From Hippopus hippopus (lineage: Eukaryota; Mollusca; Bivalvia; Cardiida; Cardiidae), in the NCBI GenBank assembly GCA_946811185.2, contig OX328098.1, positions 44,393,650-44,457,649 of the forward strand: a DNA stretch of 64,000 bases, given 5' to 3'. Positions 36,503 through 43,397 of this stretch are shown in pieces; within the stretch, counting starts at the first letter, position 1, and each line of letters opens with the position of its first letter. The notes under the pieces were generated by a model. That model ran no database searches, had not been told where the DNA came from, and saw only the letters and a list, made by a program, of their open reading frames with translations. A program made the position numbers and the translations under genes.

Positions 36503-36668
36503 AATAGTGAATTAATCAGTACATACATGGATACATCGAGGAAACGTCGCTCGCCGCTTCCGGTTTGATGGGCTTTGCAGACTCGCCATATTCTCCAAAA
36601 AGTCCAAACAACAGGATGAAAATAACCTGTAGTACAATGACAGCGATTCCAAACTTGATTCTTTTCAT
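15423..36668 (-). CDS. Rh: Rh-family ammonia/ammonium channel, complete, nine exons, 464 aa
   Basis: Membrane channel of the Rh/Amt superfamily (relatives RhAG, RhBG, RhCG) that conducts ammonia across the plasma membrane. Nine GT-AG exons join in frame with exon lengths 142, 193, 151, 145, 164, 138, 134, 182 and 146, giving 1395 nt including the stop; 464 aa is in the normal Rh range. Seen: a hydrophobic first helix at about residues 6-26; FIGFGFLM in helix 2; [17 protein letters not shown] with the pore Asp165 and first twin His173; [23 protein letters not shown]; and the Rh signature [13 protein letters not shown] with the second twin His330. The start was chosen as the only ATG before helix 1, with A at -3. 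Intron 1 is about 13 kb. The glutaminase gene lies upstream on the same strand. Which vertebrate paralogue it matches cannot be resolved by eye. Family call is near certain. Confidence 0.96.
15739..15812. repeat. Compound microsatellite (CTC/CTT/ATT)
   Basis: Pure trinucleotide runs in the last Rh intron; they create spurious open frames on both strands. Confidence 0.9.
15963..16224. repeat. Family A MITE in Rh intron 8
   Basis: GAGCCATGCTTTGTGAAAAG start, TCAGCCTGCGCAGTCCGCAT core, GCCAGACCATGGCTC end. Confidence 0.82.
16322..16452. repeat. Family B MITE, partial
   Basis: Core TCAGACTGCAC, GTTCT, GTGCAGTCTGA with GAACAGTGTAGATC flanks; lies close to Rh exon 8. Confidence 0.78.
16502..16683 (-). 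CDS. Rh: Rh exon 8
   Basis: Encodes [40 protein letters not shown] and [20 protein letters not shown], ending TG. The Gly/Pro/Ser-rich stretch before the last helix varies between Rh proteins. NTT and NFS are possible glycosylation sequons only if this loop is extracellular. Confidence 0.95.
16726..16944. repeat. Family A MITE with AAAT flanks in Rh intron 7
   Basis: GAGCCATGCTCTGGG to CAGAGCATGGCTC, flanked by AAAT on each side. The core palindrome is mostly deleted. Confidence 0.82.
16973..17075. repeat. Family B MITE, diverged
   Basis: GGACTGTGTAGATCAATA and a reduced palindrome GACTTCCCTGCAGTC. Confidence 0.55.
17152..17391. repeat. Family C MITE
   Basis: ATCAACCCTTTACCACTTAA start, GAGAAATGCTGGTAACCAG core, GTTTGGTAAAGAGATAA end. 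Confidence 0.8.
17416..17628. repeat. Family B MITE
   Basis: TTAACTCTTATCCTGCTA to AGCAGCTTAAGGGTTAA; intact 11-5-11 core. Confidence 0.85.
17961..18094 (-). CDS. Rh: Rh exon 7 (second twin His, Rh signature)
   Basis: Encodes [20 protein letters not shown] and [20 protein letters not shown], ending TWGE. His330 sits in NNLHGMPG, the Rh-specific motif. Donor GTGAAC, phase 2. Confidence 0.96.
18337..19046. repeat. Family A MITE probably split by a hairpin insertion
   Basis: Left part 18337-18571 (GAGCCGTGCTCTG to CAGATGCATTT). A terminal piece TTAAGCCTTGTTTCACAGAG lies at about 19013-19046. The intervening 440 bp is foreign. Confidence 0.65.
18572..18674. repeat. Hairpin with about 40-bp arms
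   Basis: AAGGAATGAAGAGAATTTTA at left and its complement at right, around a TATGATTAGTGTGATTAGG loop. A shorter ATGGAGCTATGAAAAAA relative lies at 18930-18965. Confidence 0.8.
19218..19355 (-). CDS. Rh: Rh exon 6
   Basis: Exactly 46 codons, phase 0 at both ends, acceptor TTGCAG, donor GTAAGT. Encodes [20 protein letters not shown] and [20 protein letters not shown], ending GYKYIT. Confidence 0.96.
19654..19817 (-). CDS. Rh: Rh exon 5
   Basis: Encodes [20 protein letters not shown], then [20 protein letters not shown] and [14 protein letters not shown]. The QHRA-NTY block is typical of Rh proteins. Donor GTAAGA, leaves in phase 0. Confidence 0.96.
20015..20180. repeat. Family B MITE, diverged
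   Basis: TTAAGTGCGACTAAATGGGC, GCGGACATATTG and ACTGCACAGACCGTGC remain. Confidence 0.55.
20192..20418. repeat. Family C MITE, TTAA-flanked
   Basis: TTAACCCTTTACCAGACTAT to TCTAGTAAAATGTTAA; GAGAAAATGCTGGTATCCAG core. Ends about 30 bp from Rh exon 4. Confidence 0.83.
20450..20594 (-). CDS. Rh: Rh exon 4 (pore Asp and first twin His)
   Basis: Encodes [20 protein letters not shown] and [20 protein letters not shown], ending HSDIFSMIG. Asp165 and His173 are eight residues apart, as in human RhCG (Asp177, His185) and AmtB (Asp160, His168). Donor GTATGT, phase 1. Confidence 0.96.
20630..21400. other. Intron 3 sequence, nothing recognised
   Basis: Contains a short GT run at about 21000 and no supported exon or repeat. 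Confidence 0.5.
21412..21640. repeat. Family A MITE
   Basis: AAGCCATGCTGTATGAAAT start, core lost after ATCGACTCATGTCA, CACAGAGTATGGCTC end. Confidence 0.75.
21689..21939. repeat. Family D MITE
   Basis: TTTGCAACATGCGAAAAGG to CACGTGTTGCATGCCATA. The first palindrome is half deleted; the second is present (GATTAGCCTGCG, TGGACT, GCGCAGGCTGATC). Confidence 0.82.
21990..22191. repeat. Family C MITE, diverged
   Basis: GGAGAAAAAAGCTGTTAACC core and TTGTCGTCTGGTTAAGAGTT end. Confidence 0.7.
22208..22457. repeat. Family A MITE next to Rh exon 3
   Basis: Diverged left end, CAGCCTGTGCCAACTGCGCA core, TTTACAGAGCATGAC right end. Confidence 0.72.
22484..22634 (-). CDS. Rh: Rh exon 3
   Basis: Enters in phase 2 and leaves in phase 0 at a GTACGT donor. 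Encodes [20 protein letters not shown] followed by [20 protein letters not shown] and [10 protein letters not shown], the Rh ADF...SFGAVLGK block. A family A MITE ends 26 bp beyond the donor. Confidence 0.95.
22700..23155. other. Intron 2 sequence, nothing recognised
   Basis: No repeat family, exon or structured element seen. Confidence 0.5.
23160..23290. repeat. GTT/GGT/GCT trinucleotide-rich tract
   Basis: Imperfect triplet repeat. Read in other frames it gives Gln/His- or Thr-rich false peptides. Confidence 0.8.
23361..23553 (-). CDS. Rh: Rh exon 2
   Basis: Acceptor TTTCAG, donor GTAAG. Encodes [20 protein letters not shown], then [20 protein letters not shown] and [19 protein letters not shown]. 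It aligns with the FQDVHAMVFVGFGFLM region of vertebrate Rh proteins. The longer open frame covering this region in another frame is not coding. Confidence 0.95.
23574..23795. repeat. Family C MITE in Rh intron 1
   Basis: TTAACTCTTTACCAAACGAC start; lies 20 bp from the exon 2 acceptor and directly abuts the next copy. Confidence 0.8.
23796..23986. repeat. Family C MITE, core deleted
   Basis: TATCTCCTTACCAAACGAC start; the hairpin is replaced by a short AACATTGTGGC...CAATGTTT joint; GGTTAAGGGATTAA end. Confidence 0.75.
24029..24258. repeat. Family C MITE
   Basis: TTAACTTTGTACTAAACAAT to GCGAAGTAAAAAGTTAA; the terminal TTAA is shared with the next fragment. Confidence 0.78.
24255..24307. repeat. 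Family C fragment cut by a family A MITE
   Basis: TTAACCCTGTACCAAACAAT to CCTTTGAAAATATTT, then family A begins. Confidence 0.72.
24308..24567. repeat. Family A MITE
   Basis: GAGCCATGCTCTGTG to CAGAGCGCGGCTC; core TCAGCCTGCAC, AGTCC, GGGCAGGCTGA. Confidence 0.85.
24704..24820. repeat. Compound microsatellite CT / CATC / CTAT
   Basis: Three consecutive pure runs: dinucleotide CT, then CATC, then CTAT. Confidence 0.95.
25213..25317 (-). repeat. SINE S1 head fragment
   Basis: Reverse strand gives GAGCAGGGTAGCTCGGTCGG and CACAGGTTCGATTC, tRNA-like boxes, then ATCCTCGGAAAG in complement. Confidence 0.7.
25664..25912. repeat. Family A MITE
   Basis: GAGCCATGCTCTATG to CAGAGCGCCGTTC; core TCAGCCTGCGC, AATCT, GCGCAGGCTGA. 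Confidence 0.82.
25970..26151. repeat. Family C MITE
   Basis: Eroded start, GCATTTGCAGACGAC block, half core, GGTAAAAGGGTTAA end. Confidence 0.7.
26190..26359. repeat. Family B MITE
   Basis: ATCGGACAGTGCAGA, intact 11-5-11 core, CAACCCAAGGGTTAA end. Confidence 0.8.
26540..26790. repeat. Family C MITE
   Basis: CCAGACGACAACATTTTAGA and GCAGAAAATGCTGTTTACC; the core arm is duplicated (TACCAGCTGTTTATCAGC). Confidence 0.72.
27022..27286. repeat. Family A MITE
   Basis: GAGCCATGCTACGGTAAAAG to CACAGAGCATGGCTC; core TCAACCTTAGCAGACTGCGC is eroded on one arm. Confidence 0.8.
27325..27525. repeat. Family C MITE, diverged
   Basis: AAGGAAATGATGGCAACCAG core and TGTGTCATCTGGTAATTGG end. Confidence 0.55.
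27708..27969. mobile_element. CAGTGGCGTAGC-ended non-autonomous transposon
   Basis: CAGTGGCGTAGC at left and GCTACGCCATTG at right form 12-bp inverted ends with one mismatch. CACGT flanks both sides as a 5-bp direct repeat. The interior has GTACGCACA/TGTGCGTAC arms and a C/G-run segment. hAT-like by its CAG ends only; the 5-bp duplication is unlike the 8 bp usual for hAT. Confidence 0.65.
28942..29110 (-). repeat. SINE S1 inside the satellite
   Basis: Reverse strand: GAGCCCGGTAGCGCAGTCAG head, then ATTGATGAAAGCAACTGCG body and ATTCTCTTCTCTTGTTG. Confidence 0.75.
31256..31750. other. No gene recognised
   Basis: Opposed open frames at 31255-31502 have no recognisable domain. Confidence 0.5.
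31752..31974. repeat. Family C MITE
   Basis: TCTGTACCAATCGACAAAAT start, GAGAAAATGCTGGTAACCAG core, TAGTAAAGGGTTAA end. Confidence 0.8.
32185..32485 (+). repeat. SINE S1 with an internal G run
   Basis: GCAGCTCCGTCGGTAACGTG head, G homopolymer in the head, TTGATGATAGTTATTGTGAC body, GTGATATAACTGAAATAAC tail. Confidence 0.78.
32775..33005 (+). repeat. Family I dispersed repeat, copy 1
   Basis: Shares CAAATCATCAGTAAAGAA-like, GGACTACGTAGTCTTTT-like, TTTCGCAAAG and GTTATATCTGAT blocks in the same order with 44375-44645. Confidence 0.75.
33028..33250. repeat. Family C MITE
   Basis: CAACCTTTTACCACACGATC start, GAGAAAATGTCGCTAACCAG core, TTGTCGTCTGGTAAAGTGT end. Confidence 0.8.
33563..34007. repeat. 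Family C MITE split by a family D MITE
   Basis: C left part to ACCATTTGAGCTATA (about 33726), then D, then ATTTGATTTGCGAGTG resumes the C sequence. Confidence 0.7.
33727..33995. repeat. Family D MITE, near intact
   Basis: GGCTTGCAACACGCGAAAAG to CGCGTATTGCAGGCC. Two 11-5-11 palindromes: 33786-33812 (spacer AGTCC) and near 33907-33933 (GGATC spacer), each inside GTGTCG/CGACAC arms. Confidence 0.88.
34008..34228. repeat. Family C MITE
   Basis: AACTTTTTACCGGACAACAA start, AAAATGCTGGTTACCAGC core, GTAGTAAAGAGCTTA end. Confidence 0.78.
34330..35342. repeat. 54-bp tandem array in Rh intron 1
   Basis: Unit begins GAGGTTGAATGACAACCAGT, then GTGGCATCAAACATTAC and GTAGCAACATTCTGTCT. The last units (35149-35310) are nearly identical. 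The period is a multiple of three, which makes a false 129-codon open frame. Confidence 0.9.
35394..35639. repeat. Family A MITE
   Basis: GAGCCATGCTCTGAC to CACAGAATATGACCC; core TCAGCCTGCGC, GGACT, GCGCAGGCTGA. A C-family fragment (CGCTTGCAGACGA) lies just before it. Confidence 0.83.
35896..36103. repeat. Family B MITE, TTAA-flanked
   Basis: TTAACCCTTTACCTGCAAAT to AGCCTAAGGGTTAA; core TCAGACTGCAC, GTTCT, GTGAAGTCTGA. Confidence 0.85.
36124..36206. repeat. ATC/ATT trinucleotide microsatellite
   Basis: Run of ATC then ATT triplets. Confidence 0.92.
36206..36422. repeat. Family C MITE
   Basis: CTTTAACACACAATCCCACG start, AATGCTGGTAACCAGCATT core, GCCGTCTGGGAAAGAGTT end; about 100 bp from the exon 1 donor. 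Confidence 0.78.
36456..36503. repeat. CTA trinucleotide microsatellite beside Rh exon 1
   Basis: Near-pure ACT/CTA run ending about 20 bp from the exon 1 donor. Confidence 0.93.
36527..36668 (-). CDS. Rh: Rh exon 1 (start codon and helix 1)
   Basis: ATG is the reverse complement of 36666-36668. It reads [20 protein letters not shown] and on to SSMYP, and ends in phase 1 at a GTATGT donor (36521-36526). The N-terminal extracellular loop is short compared with human RhBG/RhCG. A CTA trinucleotide tract lies about 20 bp past the donor. Confidence 0.93.
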
Positions 36669-36758
36669 CGTTCTTTAATAACTGTCAACGCCGATAAACT
36701 AGCTATTTGTTCCACACTGTTTTTCAGTTTATATTGTCTTGCTATGAAAAAAGAACAT

Positions 36759-36989
36759 TTAACCTTTTACCGTGCAATTCCGAGATTTAACGATTCTGTG
36801 GAAAGAATGCTTTTGAAAGCATTGTGGGGAAAGGAGAAAATGCTGGTTCCCAGCATTTTCTCCTTTTCCCACAATCCTTTCTATCCAATCCTAGATGAAG
36901 TCTAATTATTTGAGTCGCTTTTTATTTGTCGTCTGAAAATACTTTGAATTTGCACGAGTCCAAATCCACGTTGTCTGGTGATGAGTTAA
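36759..36989. repeat. Family C MITE just upstream of the Rh start codon
   Basis: TTAACCTTTTACCGTGCAAT to TCTGGTGATGAGTTAA with the GAGAAAATGCTGGTTCCCAG core. Begins 90 bp upstream of the ATG, in the 5' UTR or proximal promoter. Confidence 0.83.
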
Positions 36990-37130
36990 ACTTGTCTCAC
37001 ACAAAAATGCTTTTCTTTTTTTCTATTCACTTTGAGGTTCCTGGAACGAAATCCGGCTTTGACACCTTTTTCTTTTCTGTAAAATCTCTATAAACGTTGT
37101 GATTATTTGATTCCTTCAGCGCTTAGTAGA

Positions 37131-37380
37131 TAAGCGACGGTCTGGCAAAAGAAGCCTTTAATACATCTCTGTGATACATTATACCAGGCAAATCATCGTA
37201 TAATTATGGATCCATAAAATCCATTTTGTCTAACAACCGACTGCTGGTCCTCTGAAATGCGGAAATTTGACCAATAGCAAAAAGCATCGACCAAGGTCAG
37301 CCTGCGCGGACTGCGCAGGCTGACCTAGGACGATAATTTTTGCAAATGTATTAAACCTCCTTTTCACAGAGCATTGTTCA
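37131..37380. repeat. Family A MITE
   Basis: ACGGTCTGGCAAAAGAAGC start, TCAGCCTGCGC, GGACT, GCGCAGGCTGA core, CACAGAGCATTGTTC end. Confidence 0.8.
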
Positions 37381-37419
37381 TATAGATTCTACCTTTTTCG
37401 ACGTTTTTAAATACAATCC

Positions 37420-37530
37420 ACTGGAACCCAGAAAGATTATCTTTATCGTATCAAACTGCACTTTCGGTGAAGTCTAATCTTGATCTATGCCGTTTGCCAG
37501 ACGTCTCTGGTTTTGGCTATGGTGCGGAAA
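37420..37530. repeat. Family B MITE, decayed
   Basis: ATCAAACTGCACTTTC, GTGAAGTCTAATCTTGATCT. A second decayed core lies at 37735-37800. Confidence 0.55.
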
Positions 37531-37800
37531 GGGTCAAAGCTTGAAAGCACGTGAAAAGAAGTTAAGAGCAATTTATCCTTTTATCATAATGCTTTGGAAA
37601 AGAAATAGATCTGCTGAACAAAAAAGAATTCGATTACTCGTGCTTATGTCTAAATAAACAGTTACAGTGAGACAAAAAGGACGCAATTTTTTTCAGCATG
37701 CGTTTTTGAACGGTGCATCCCATGAAATACCGGATAGTGTCGATCTAAGATCTGATTGCACGCTCGTAACAGTCTAATCTTCATCTAAACTACATCCAAA

Positions 37801-38079
37801 AGCACCTAAAATTAACAATTTTAATGTAACATGAAATAAAACATGAAATCCAAAACATTCTAATATGAATGACACACTCGAATATTATGATATGTCGTTA
37901 AAAAGCGATAAATATCGCACCGTCATGGACTATTTTTCTCTCTCCGAAGTACACAACTTATAGCTTACTATACTGCTAACACTAATTTATGTACCGCAAA
38001 TTTACCACAGGATATTTGTATGAACGCTTCGAAAATTGGGGGAAGAAAACAGACACAAAGTAATTCGGCTCATTATCTC
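37801..38079. other. No gene recognised
   Basis: AT-rich intergenic sequence. Confidence 0.5.
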
Positions 38080-38307
38080 ACAACCCTTTACCACACAATC
38101 CCGGGTTTTAACGACCCTGAAGAAGAAGACTTTGAAAAGGAAATTGAGAAAATGAGAAAATGCGGGTAATCAACAGTTTCTCATTTTCTCACATTGTTTT
38201 CTACCTTATCAAAGACAAATTCCATCAGTTTAACTACAATTAAATTGTGGTCTGCAAATGTTTTAAGTTTCGAAAAGTCTACGATTTTGTCGTGTGGCAA
38301 AGTGTTA
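38080..38307. repeat. Family C MITE
   Basis: CAACCCTTTACCACACAATC to CGTGTGGCAAAGTGTTA; joins family B at a mutated TTAG. Confidence 0.8.
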
Positions 38308-38521
38308 GCCCTTATCCTGCTGGAAAAAAAATAAAATAAAACTTTCAAGCAAATAGTAAAAACTCCAAAATATTGCAATTTGAAAGGTATTTTTGGAGGA
38401 AAGATATCTCCCTGTTGGACAGTGTAGATCTAAGATCAGACTGCACGTTCTGTGCAGTCTGATCTTGATCTACGCTGTCCGCAAAAGGTCAGTGAGTCGC
38501 GCTTGGCAAACTGAGGGTTAA
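38305..38521. repeat. Family B MITE abutting family C
   Basis: TTAGCCCTTATCCTGCTG to AACTGAGGGTTAA; intact 11-5-11 core. Confidence 0.83.
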
Positions 38522-39159
38522 AAGTATTTTGCAGCAGATGGCTTTGACGCATCCATTTAAATCTTGATAAAATATTGAATTATAGATTGATACACAAACA
38601 CATTTAAAAACATTTGGACAAAATAAAAAACTGCTCAAATACAGCAATTTCTCCTTTTGTTGTGCGGTGTTATCCGAAATGACCTGCTAGAAAAAAAAAG
38701 AAAATAGTAGACTACAAAAGTTTAAGAACAATGTCTGTATGTCCAGACCTATAAATGACCAGAATTCTTTTTAAAAGATATCGTTCTGTTAAAGTTCAGC
38801 CAAACGAAAAACCCTTGAACGTTTTCTTTTTTTTTTTTAACTGAAAATATTATCGGAGCGAACACGTAATTCCAAAAGTGTTTAAACAAGTTAATTCAAC
38901 CTTTTTTTCAATGAGCGAATAAGTGTCGGAAAATAAGTAGTAACTTCGCTCATTCGTACCAACGATCAAATGCAACTCTATATAATCGCCCACTGTAGGT
39001 TCGCTACCGAACCGAGATAAACGTTTAAAGATCGTTATGGCTTGCTACTTTTATCTATGGTTTCTATAGAAACAATGTCTACGTAACTAATGTATTGTAG
39101 ATTAAATTATAAAGAGAGCTGCCAGAGTTTTTTTTTTAAGTAAATAACCAAATAAAATG
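38522..39159. other. No gene recognised
   Basis: AT-rich; a weak C-like fragment (CAATTTCTCCTTTTG) near 38645. Confidence 0.5.
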
Positions 39160-39377
39160 TTAACCCTTTACCTCACAATAACGAGTTTTAACGACCCTGA
39201 AGAAAAAGCCCTTTAAAAACATTGTGAGAAAATGCTGGTAACCAGCATTTTCTCCTTTTCCCACTGTGTTTGCTACCTTTTCCAAAACGAATTTTAAGCT
39301 GTTAGTTTTTTTTAAGTCGTCCGCAAATCCTTTACATTTGGACTGGTCAAAAGTATTGTCTTTTCTTAAAAAGTTAA
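39160..39377. repeat. Family C MITE, TTAA-flanked
   Basis: TTAACCCTTTACCTCACAAT to TTCTTAAAAAGTTAA; GAGAAAATGCTGGTAACCAG core. Confidence 0.82.
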
Positions 39378-39454
39378 TATACCTGAACTCATTTGCTGGA
39401 AAGAAAACGTCAACTATTTCTGTGGCTAAAAATGACTTTTTATTCAAGATAAAG

Positions 39455-39550
39455 AATCGGGTAGTGAAGATCAGTCATAAGACAGCACATTCTGGCAGTC
39501 TGTTCTTGATCTACACAGTCCACAGAAAGCTACTTAAGTCGAAATTGGCA
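39455..39550. repeat. Family B fragment
   Basis: GAAGATCAGTCATAAGACAG and TGGCAGTCTGTTCTTGATCT. Confidence 0.55.
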
Positions 39551-39619
39551 GTAAGAAATCTACTGCTGTATTAAGATTGCTATTAATATCTACATCTGAG
39601 TCTGTATTGTTTCAATCAC

Positions 39620-39860
39620 ATTGATTGACTGATTGATTGATTGATGGATTGATGGATGGATGGATGGATGGATCGCTCGATGGATCGGTCGGTCGATCGA
39701 TCGATCGATTGATGGGTCGATCGATGGAAAGATCGATTGATTGATCCGTCTATTGATCGATCAACCGATTCATTGTTTGATTGATCATACGGCTGATCGA
39801 TTGATCGAAAGATCGATTATTGATCGTATGGTGATCGATTGATCTAGCGATCGACTATTG
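39620..39860. repeat. GATT/GATG/GATC tetranucleotide tract
   Basis: Imperfect GATN tetranucleotides over about 240 bp, self-complementary where GATC/CGAT dominates. Confidence 0.9.
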
Positions 39861-40287
39861 AATGTTTTATGCAACTTTCAACATGATTACATCTGGGCGA
39901 CAGCATGTTATTCATGCTTGTATTGGATTTTATGTAGTGTATGATTGAGTTCAGGAGTACCTTGCCCAAAGACACTTCAGTGAAACCCCAAGCGACTTAG
40001 GTAAGGGGCCACAAAGGTGAGGAATCATATCAATAATTAAAACGCGAATGTTTTCCTTAAAACACTGTAGTAGGGAGTGGTATACAAAAAATGCGAACAA
40101 CAGTTTGTTTTCAGATGATAAAAAAGATGTCAGTCCTGAGTTGGGAATGTCAAATCTCCCCCAGTACCCACGGATGGGCAACTTCTCGTCACCAGTTTAC
40201 ATGCCGTAGATAATGAACTACATGGTCACAGCTAGCGTACCGATAATATGTTTATACTCTATTCACCTCGTTAACCCATTTTTACAG

Positions 40288-40580
40288 GTCAGCTGGAATA
40301 GCTCAAGTGGTCAGGCATTAGGCTTGTAAGCGACAGATCTCGGAATACTTGAGGACGTAGGTTCAAGCACCAAGGCTGGCCAACCAAGGAAATAAGTTCA
40401 TTGTTATCTTCCGGTTGAGACGGAGCTGGTTCCCATATGACGGTACTATACACCGACCACACACGTTAAAGAAACAGGCTTAACTTAGGATGAGATTCGT
40501 CCTGTATCCTGCTCTATTCCCCACAACCTGGGCAACCGGTGGCGACGATAAATAAAGGCAAATCAATAAAAAAAAAAAAA
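40288..40580 (+). repeat. SINE S2 (second tRNA-derived family)
   Basis: AATAGCTCAAGTGGTCAGGC resembles a tRNA A box and GTAGGTTCAAGCACC a B box. The body has CCACACACGTTAAAGAAAC, the tail AAATAAAGGCAAATCAATAA then A run. Its body is unrelated to S1. Confidence 0.72.
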
Positions 40581-40731
40581 CATATCTGCCGTACAGATCA
40601 CCGACCATAAACTACTTTAAACTATTGATATTAAAAAAAATCGCTGCCTTTTATTTTAAGTATAGAAAACATCTTAAAGGCAAAAACTAATATTTCCGTA
40701 ATGGTTTGCAAAGCCGTTTATTGTTTATTGT

Positions 40732-40895
40732 TTAACTCTCCACCAGACGACAAGATTTTAGACGAATCCATGCCAGAACAAATGCAGACGACAAGTTTAA
40801 AATATGTCTCATGGTATTGGATTTGTCTGTGATTGAGTAGAAAACATGGTAGTTACCTGCATTTTTCTCTGTTTTTTTCTCTCTTTTCTTTGTAA
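40732..40895. repeat. Family C MITE, truncated
   Basis: TTAACTCTCCACCAGACGAC start; cut within the core, next to SINE S1. Confidence 0.68.
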
Positions 40896-40900
40896 AGTCG

Positions 40901-41215
40901 AGGCCGGTAACTCAGTCTTAACTGTACTCGGCTTGTAAATGAGGGGGTCGTGAGACAGAATACCAGATCAGTCGATACTCTTTTTGAGGATTGAAAATTG
41001 TCATTGACACAGGCTTCATACCTCTTTTACCTCGCCGAACATTGTTTTGCTTATCAATTTAAGAAAGCAGCCAGTGTCTTGGAACTAATACTGGGCGAAG
41101 CACTAGTGGAAGGAACTCTGTGAAACCATGGATATGTGCACTGACCGCTGCGATATAAATTGACTAATGTTGAAAACAGTTTTCAACACCATACAAACAA
41201 ACAACCAGTACCAAC
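40901..41215 (+). repeat. SINE S1
   Basis: GGCCGGTAACTCAGTCTTAA head, AAAGCAGCCAGTGTCTTGG body, GCGATATAAATTGACTAATG tail. Confidence 0.75.
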
Positions 41216-41249
41216 ATATTAAGGCTGCACGGTGTGTATCGAATCTACC

Positions 41250-41461
41250 TTGACCCTTACGCTGCTAAGCGCGACTCACTGACCTATTGCGGACAGCGTA
41301 GATCAAGATCAGACTGCACAGAACGTGCAGTCTGATCTTGGATCTACACCGTCCGCCAAGGAGATGTCATTACCCAAAACATACCTTTGAAAAAGTAATA
41401 TTAGTGTTTTTACTCTCGAATCAAAAATTGTATTTTAGTTATTTAGCAGGATAAGGGATAA
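41250..41461. repeat. Family B MITE
   Basis: TGACCCTTACGCTGCTAAGC to AGCAGGATAAGGGATAA; core TCAGACTGCAC, AGAAC, GTGCAGTCTGA. Confidence 0.83.
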
Positions 41462-41544
41462 AAACAAGTTAATTTTTCTATGAGATGCTATAGAATAGTT
41501 CACTCATGACAAGTAATATTGCACATAAACACACCTGTGATTCT

Positions 41545-42405
41545 ATCATTATTTTCGCTATATTATTTGCACATAAGGCACGCTTTCAGAAAAAATGGTT
41601 TTATATGCACATAAGCCACGCTTTTAGAAAAAAGTGTTTTTATATGCACATAAGCCACGTTCTGTAAAAAGTGGTATTATATGCACATAAGCCACGCTTT
41701 TAGAAAAAAGTGTTTTTATATGCACATAAGCCACGCTTTTAGAAAAAAGTGTTTTTATATGCACATAAGCCACGTTCTTTAAAAAAGTGGTATTATATGC
41801 ACATAAGCCACGTTCTGTAAAAAAGTGGTATTATATGCACATAAGCCACGCTCTCAGAAAAAAGTGGTTTTATTTGCACATAAGCCACGCTTTGACAAAA
41901 AGTGGTTTTATATGCACATAAGCCACGCTTTTAGAAAAAAGTGGTTTTATATGCACATAAGCCACGCTTTGACAAAAAGTGGTTTTATATGCAAATAAGC
42001 CACGCTTTTAGAAAAAAGTGGTTTTATATGCACATAAGCCACGTTCTGTAAAAAAGTGGTATTATATCCACATAAGCCACGCTTTTAGAAAAAAGTGGTT
42101 TTATATGCACATAAGCCACGTTCTATAAAAAAGTGGTATTATATGCACATAAGCCACGTTCTGTAAAAAAGTGGTATTATATGCTCATGAGCCACGCTTT
42201 TAGAAAAAAGTGGTTTTATATGCACATTAGCCACGCTTTGACAAAAAGTGGTTTTATATGCACATAAGCCACGCTTTTAGAAAAAAGTGGTATTATATGC
42301 ACATAAGCCACGCTTGCCAAAAAGTGGTATTATATGCAAATAAGCCACGCTTTTAGAAAAAAATGGTTTTATATGCACATAAGCCACGTTCTGTAAAAAA
42401 GTGGT
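41545..42405. repeat. 39-bp satellite apparently derived from a family A terminus
   Basis: About 22 units of TATATGCACATAAGCCACG followed by CTTTTAGAAAAAAGTGGTTT. Each unit parallels family A end sequence (GAGCCATGCTCTG, AAAAGGGGTTTAATGCAT). Variant classes alternate: CTTTTAG goes with GGTTTTA, TTCTGTA with GGTATTA. Confidence 0.9.
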
Positions 42406-42609
42406 TTAGGGCATCTGCAAAAAGTATCGACACAGGCTGACCTAGTTCAAAAAATTTTTGCTTTTGGTAAATTTTCTGCGTCTTATTCTATCTCATGATT
42501 TAGTCAGTTTTTTAGACGAAAGGAACCTATATTTTGCAATAACCTGTTTGGTACATGTCTAATGCATTATGAGAGACGTGTAAACCCCATTTTCTAGAGC
42601 GCTGCTCAA
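42378..42609. repeat. Family A MITE continuous with the satellite
   Basis: The last unit runs into GGGCATCTGCAAAAAGTATC and ACACAGGCTGACC, then the family A body, ending CTAGAGCGCTGCTC. Confidence 0.78.
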
Positions 42610-42817
42610 ATCATGATTATAGCTTTTATATCTGCATGATTGTAAAGTTAGTGCCTTTGATCACTTGCAGTTTTCTGCCTTTTTATATCATATAAATGTA
42701 TAGAATTTCATAGAGTATTGCCTTTACAAAAGTAAGATTATACCTATGATATTTTCCTGTGTTGTACTAGGACCTATCTCCTGTTTCATGGCTTCAAGTG
42801 ACAATACACTTTTCAAA

Positions 42818-43068
42818 CTCTGTACTAAACAACAAAATCATAGTCAAATTAGAAAGAATTCGCCAACGATAACAGTTAATGCGGTTAAAGGACTGATCTA
42901 TCAGAGGGCAGAAAAAGTGTGGGAAAAGCGAAATTGCTGCTAACTCCTTGTCCCATTTTTTACCTTCTTCTTCTACGTCTTATCCAACCACTTCAAGCAG
43001 ATTTCATTTTTCGTCTGCAAAGGCTTTCACTTTGGACGAGTCAAAAAATTTGTCGTCTGGTAAAGACT
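42818..43068. repeat. Family C MITE, diverged
   Basis: TGTACTAAACAACAAAATCA start, AAAGCGAAATTGCTGC core, TTTGTCGTCTGGTAAAGAC end. Confidence 0.68.
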
Positions 43069-43104
43069 GAAGGAAGGTATTGCAAAAAGATTAATTCCTT
43101 TGTC

Positions 43105-43220
43105 ACGGTTGAATGTTGTCACGGCTCAGTTCATGTAACTGCGTTGTGCATACTGCTGGTGAAGAAAAGACAAGAAGACGTTAATAGGTGTACCGTCCGC
43201 TTAAAAAAGGCATAAAAACC
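43105..43220 (+). repeat. SINE S1 3' fragment with following G run
   Basis: GAAGACGTTAATAGGTGTAC body; a G homopolymer at about 43243-43260 follows. Confidence 0.5.
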
Positions 43221-43397
43221 AAATTTGTGTCCTTTTATTTGACGGGGGGGGGGGGGGGGGAAAGAGGGGAAGAAAGTTGATCCTTGAGGAAAATCATAGG
43301 AATGCGACCTTTTTACAATTTCAGTTGGGGATAACGAATTTAAAAAAAAAAAGCCTTTTATGGAAATCGAACCCTTTGTGGACCTTCGATACCGTAG

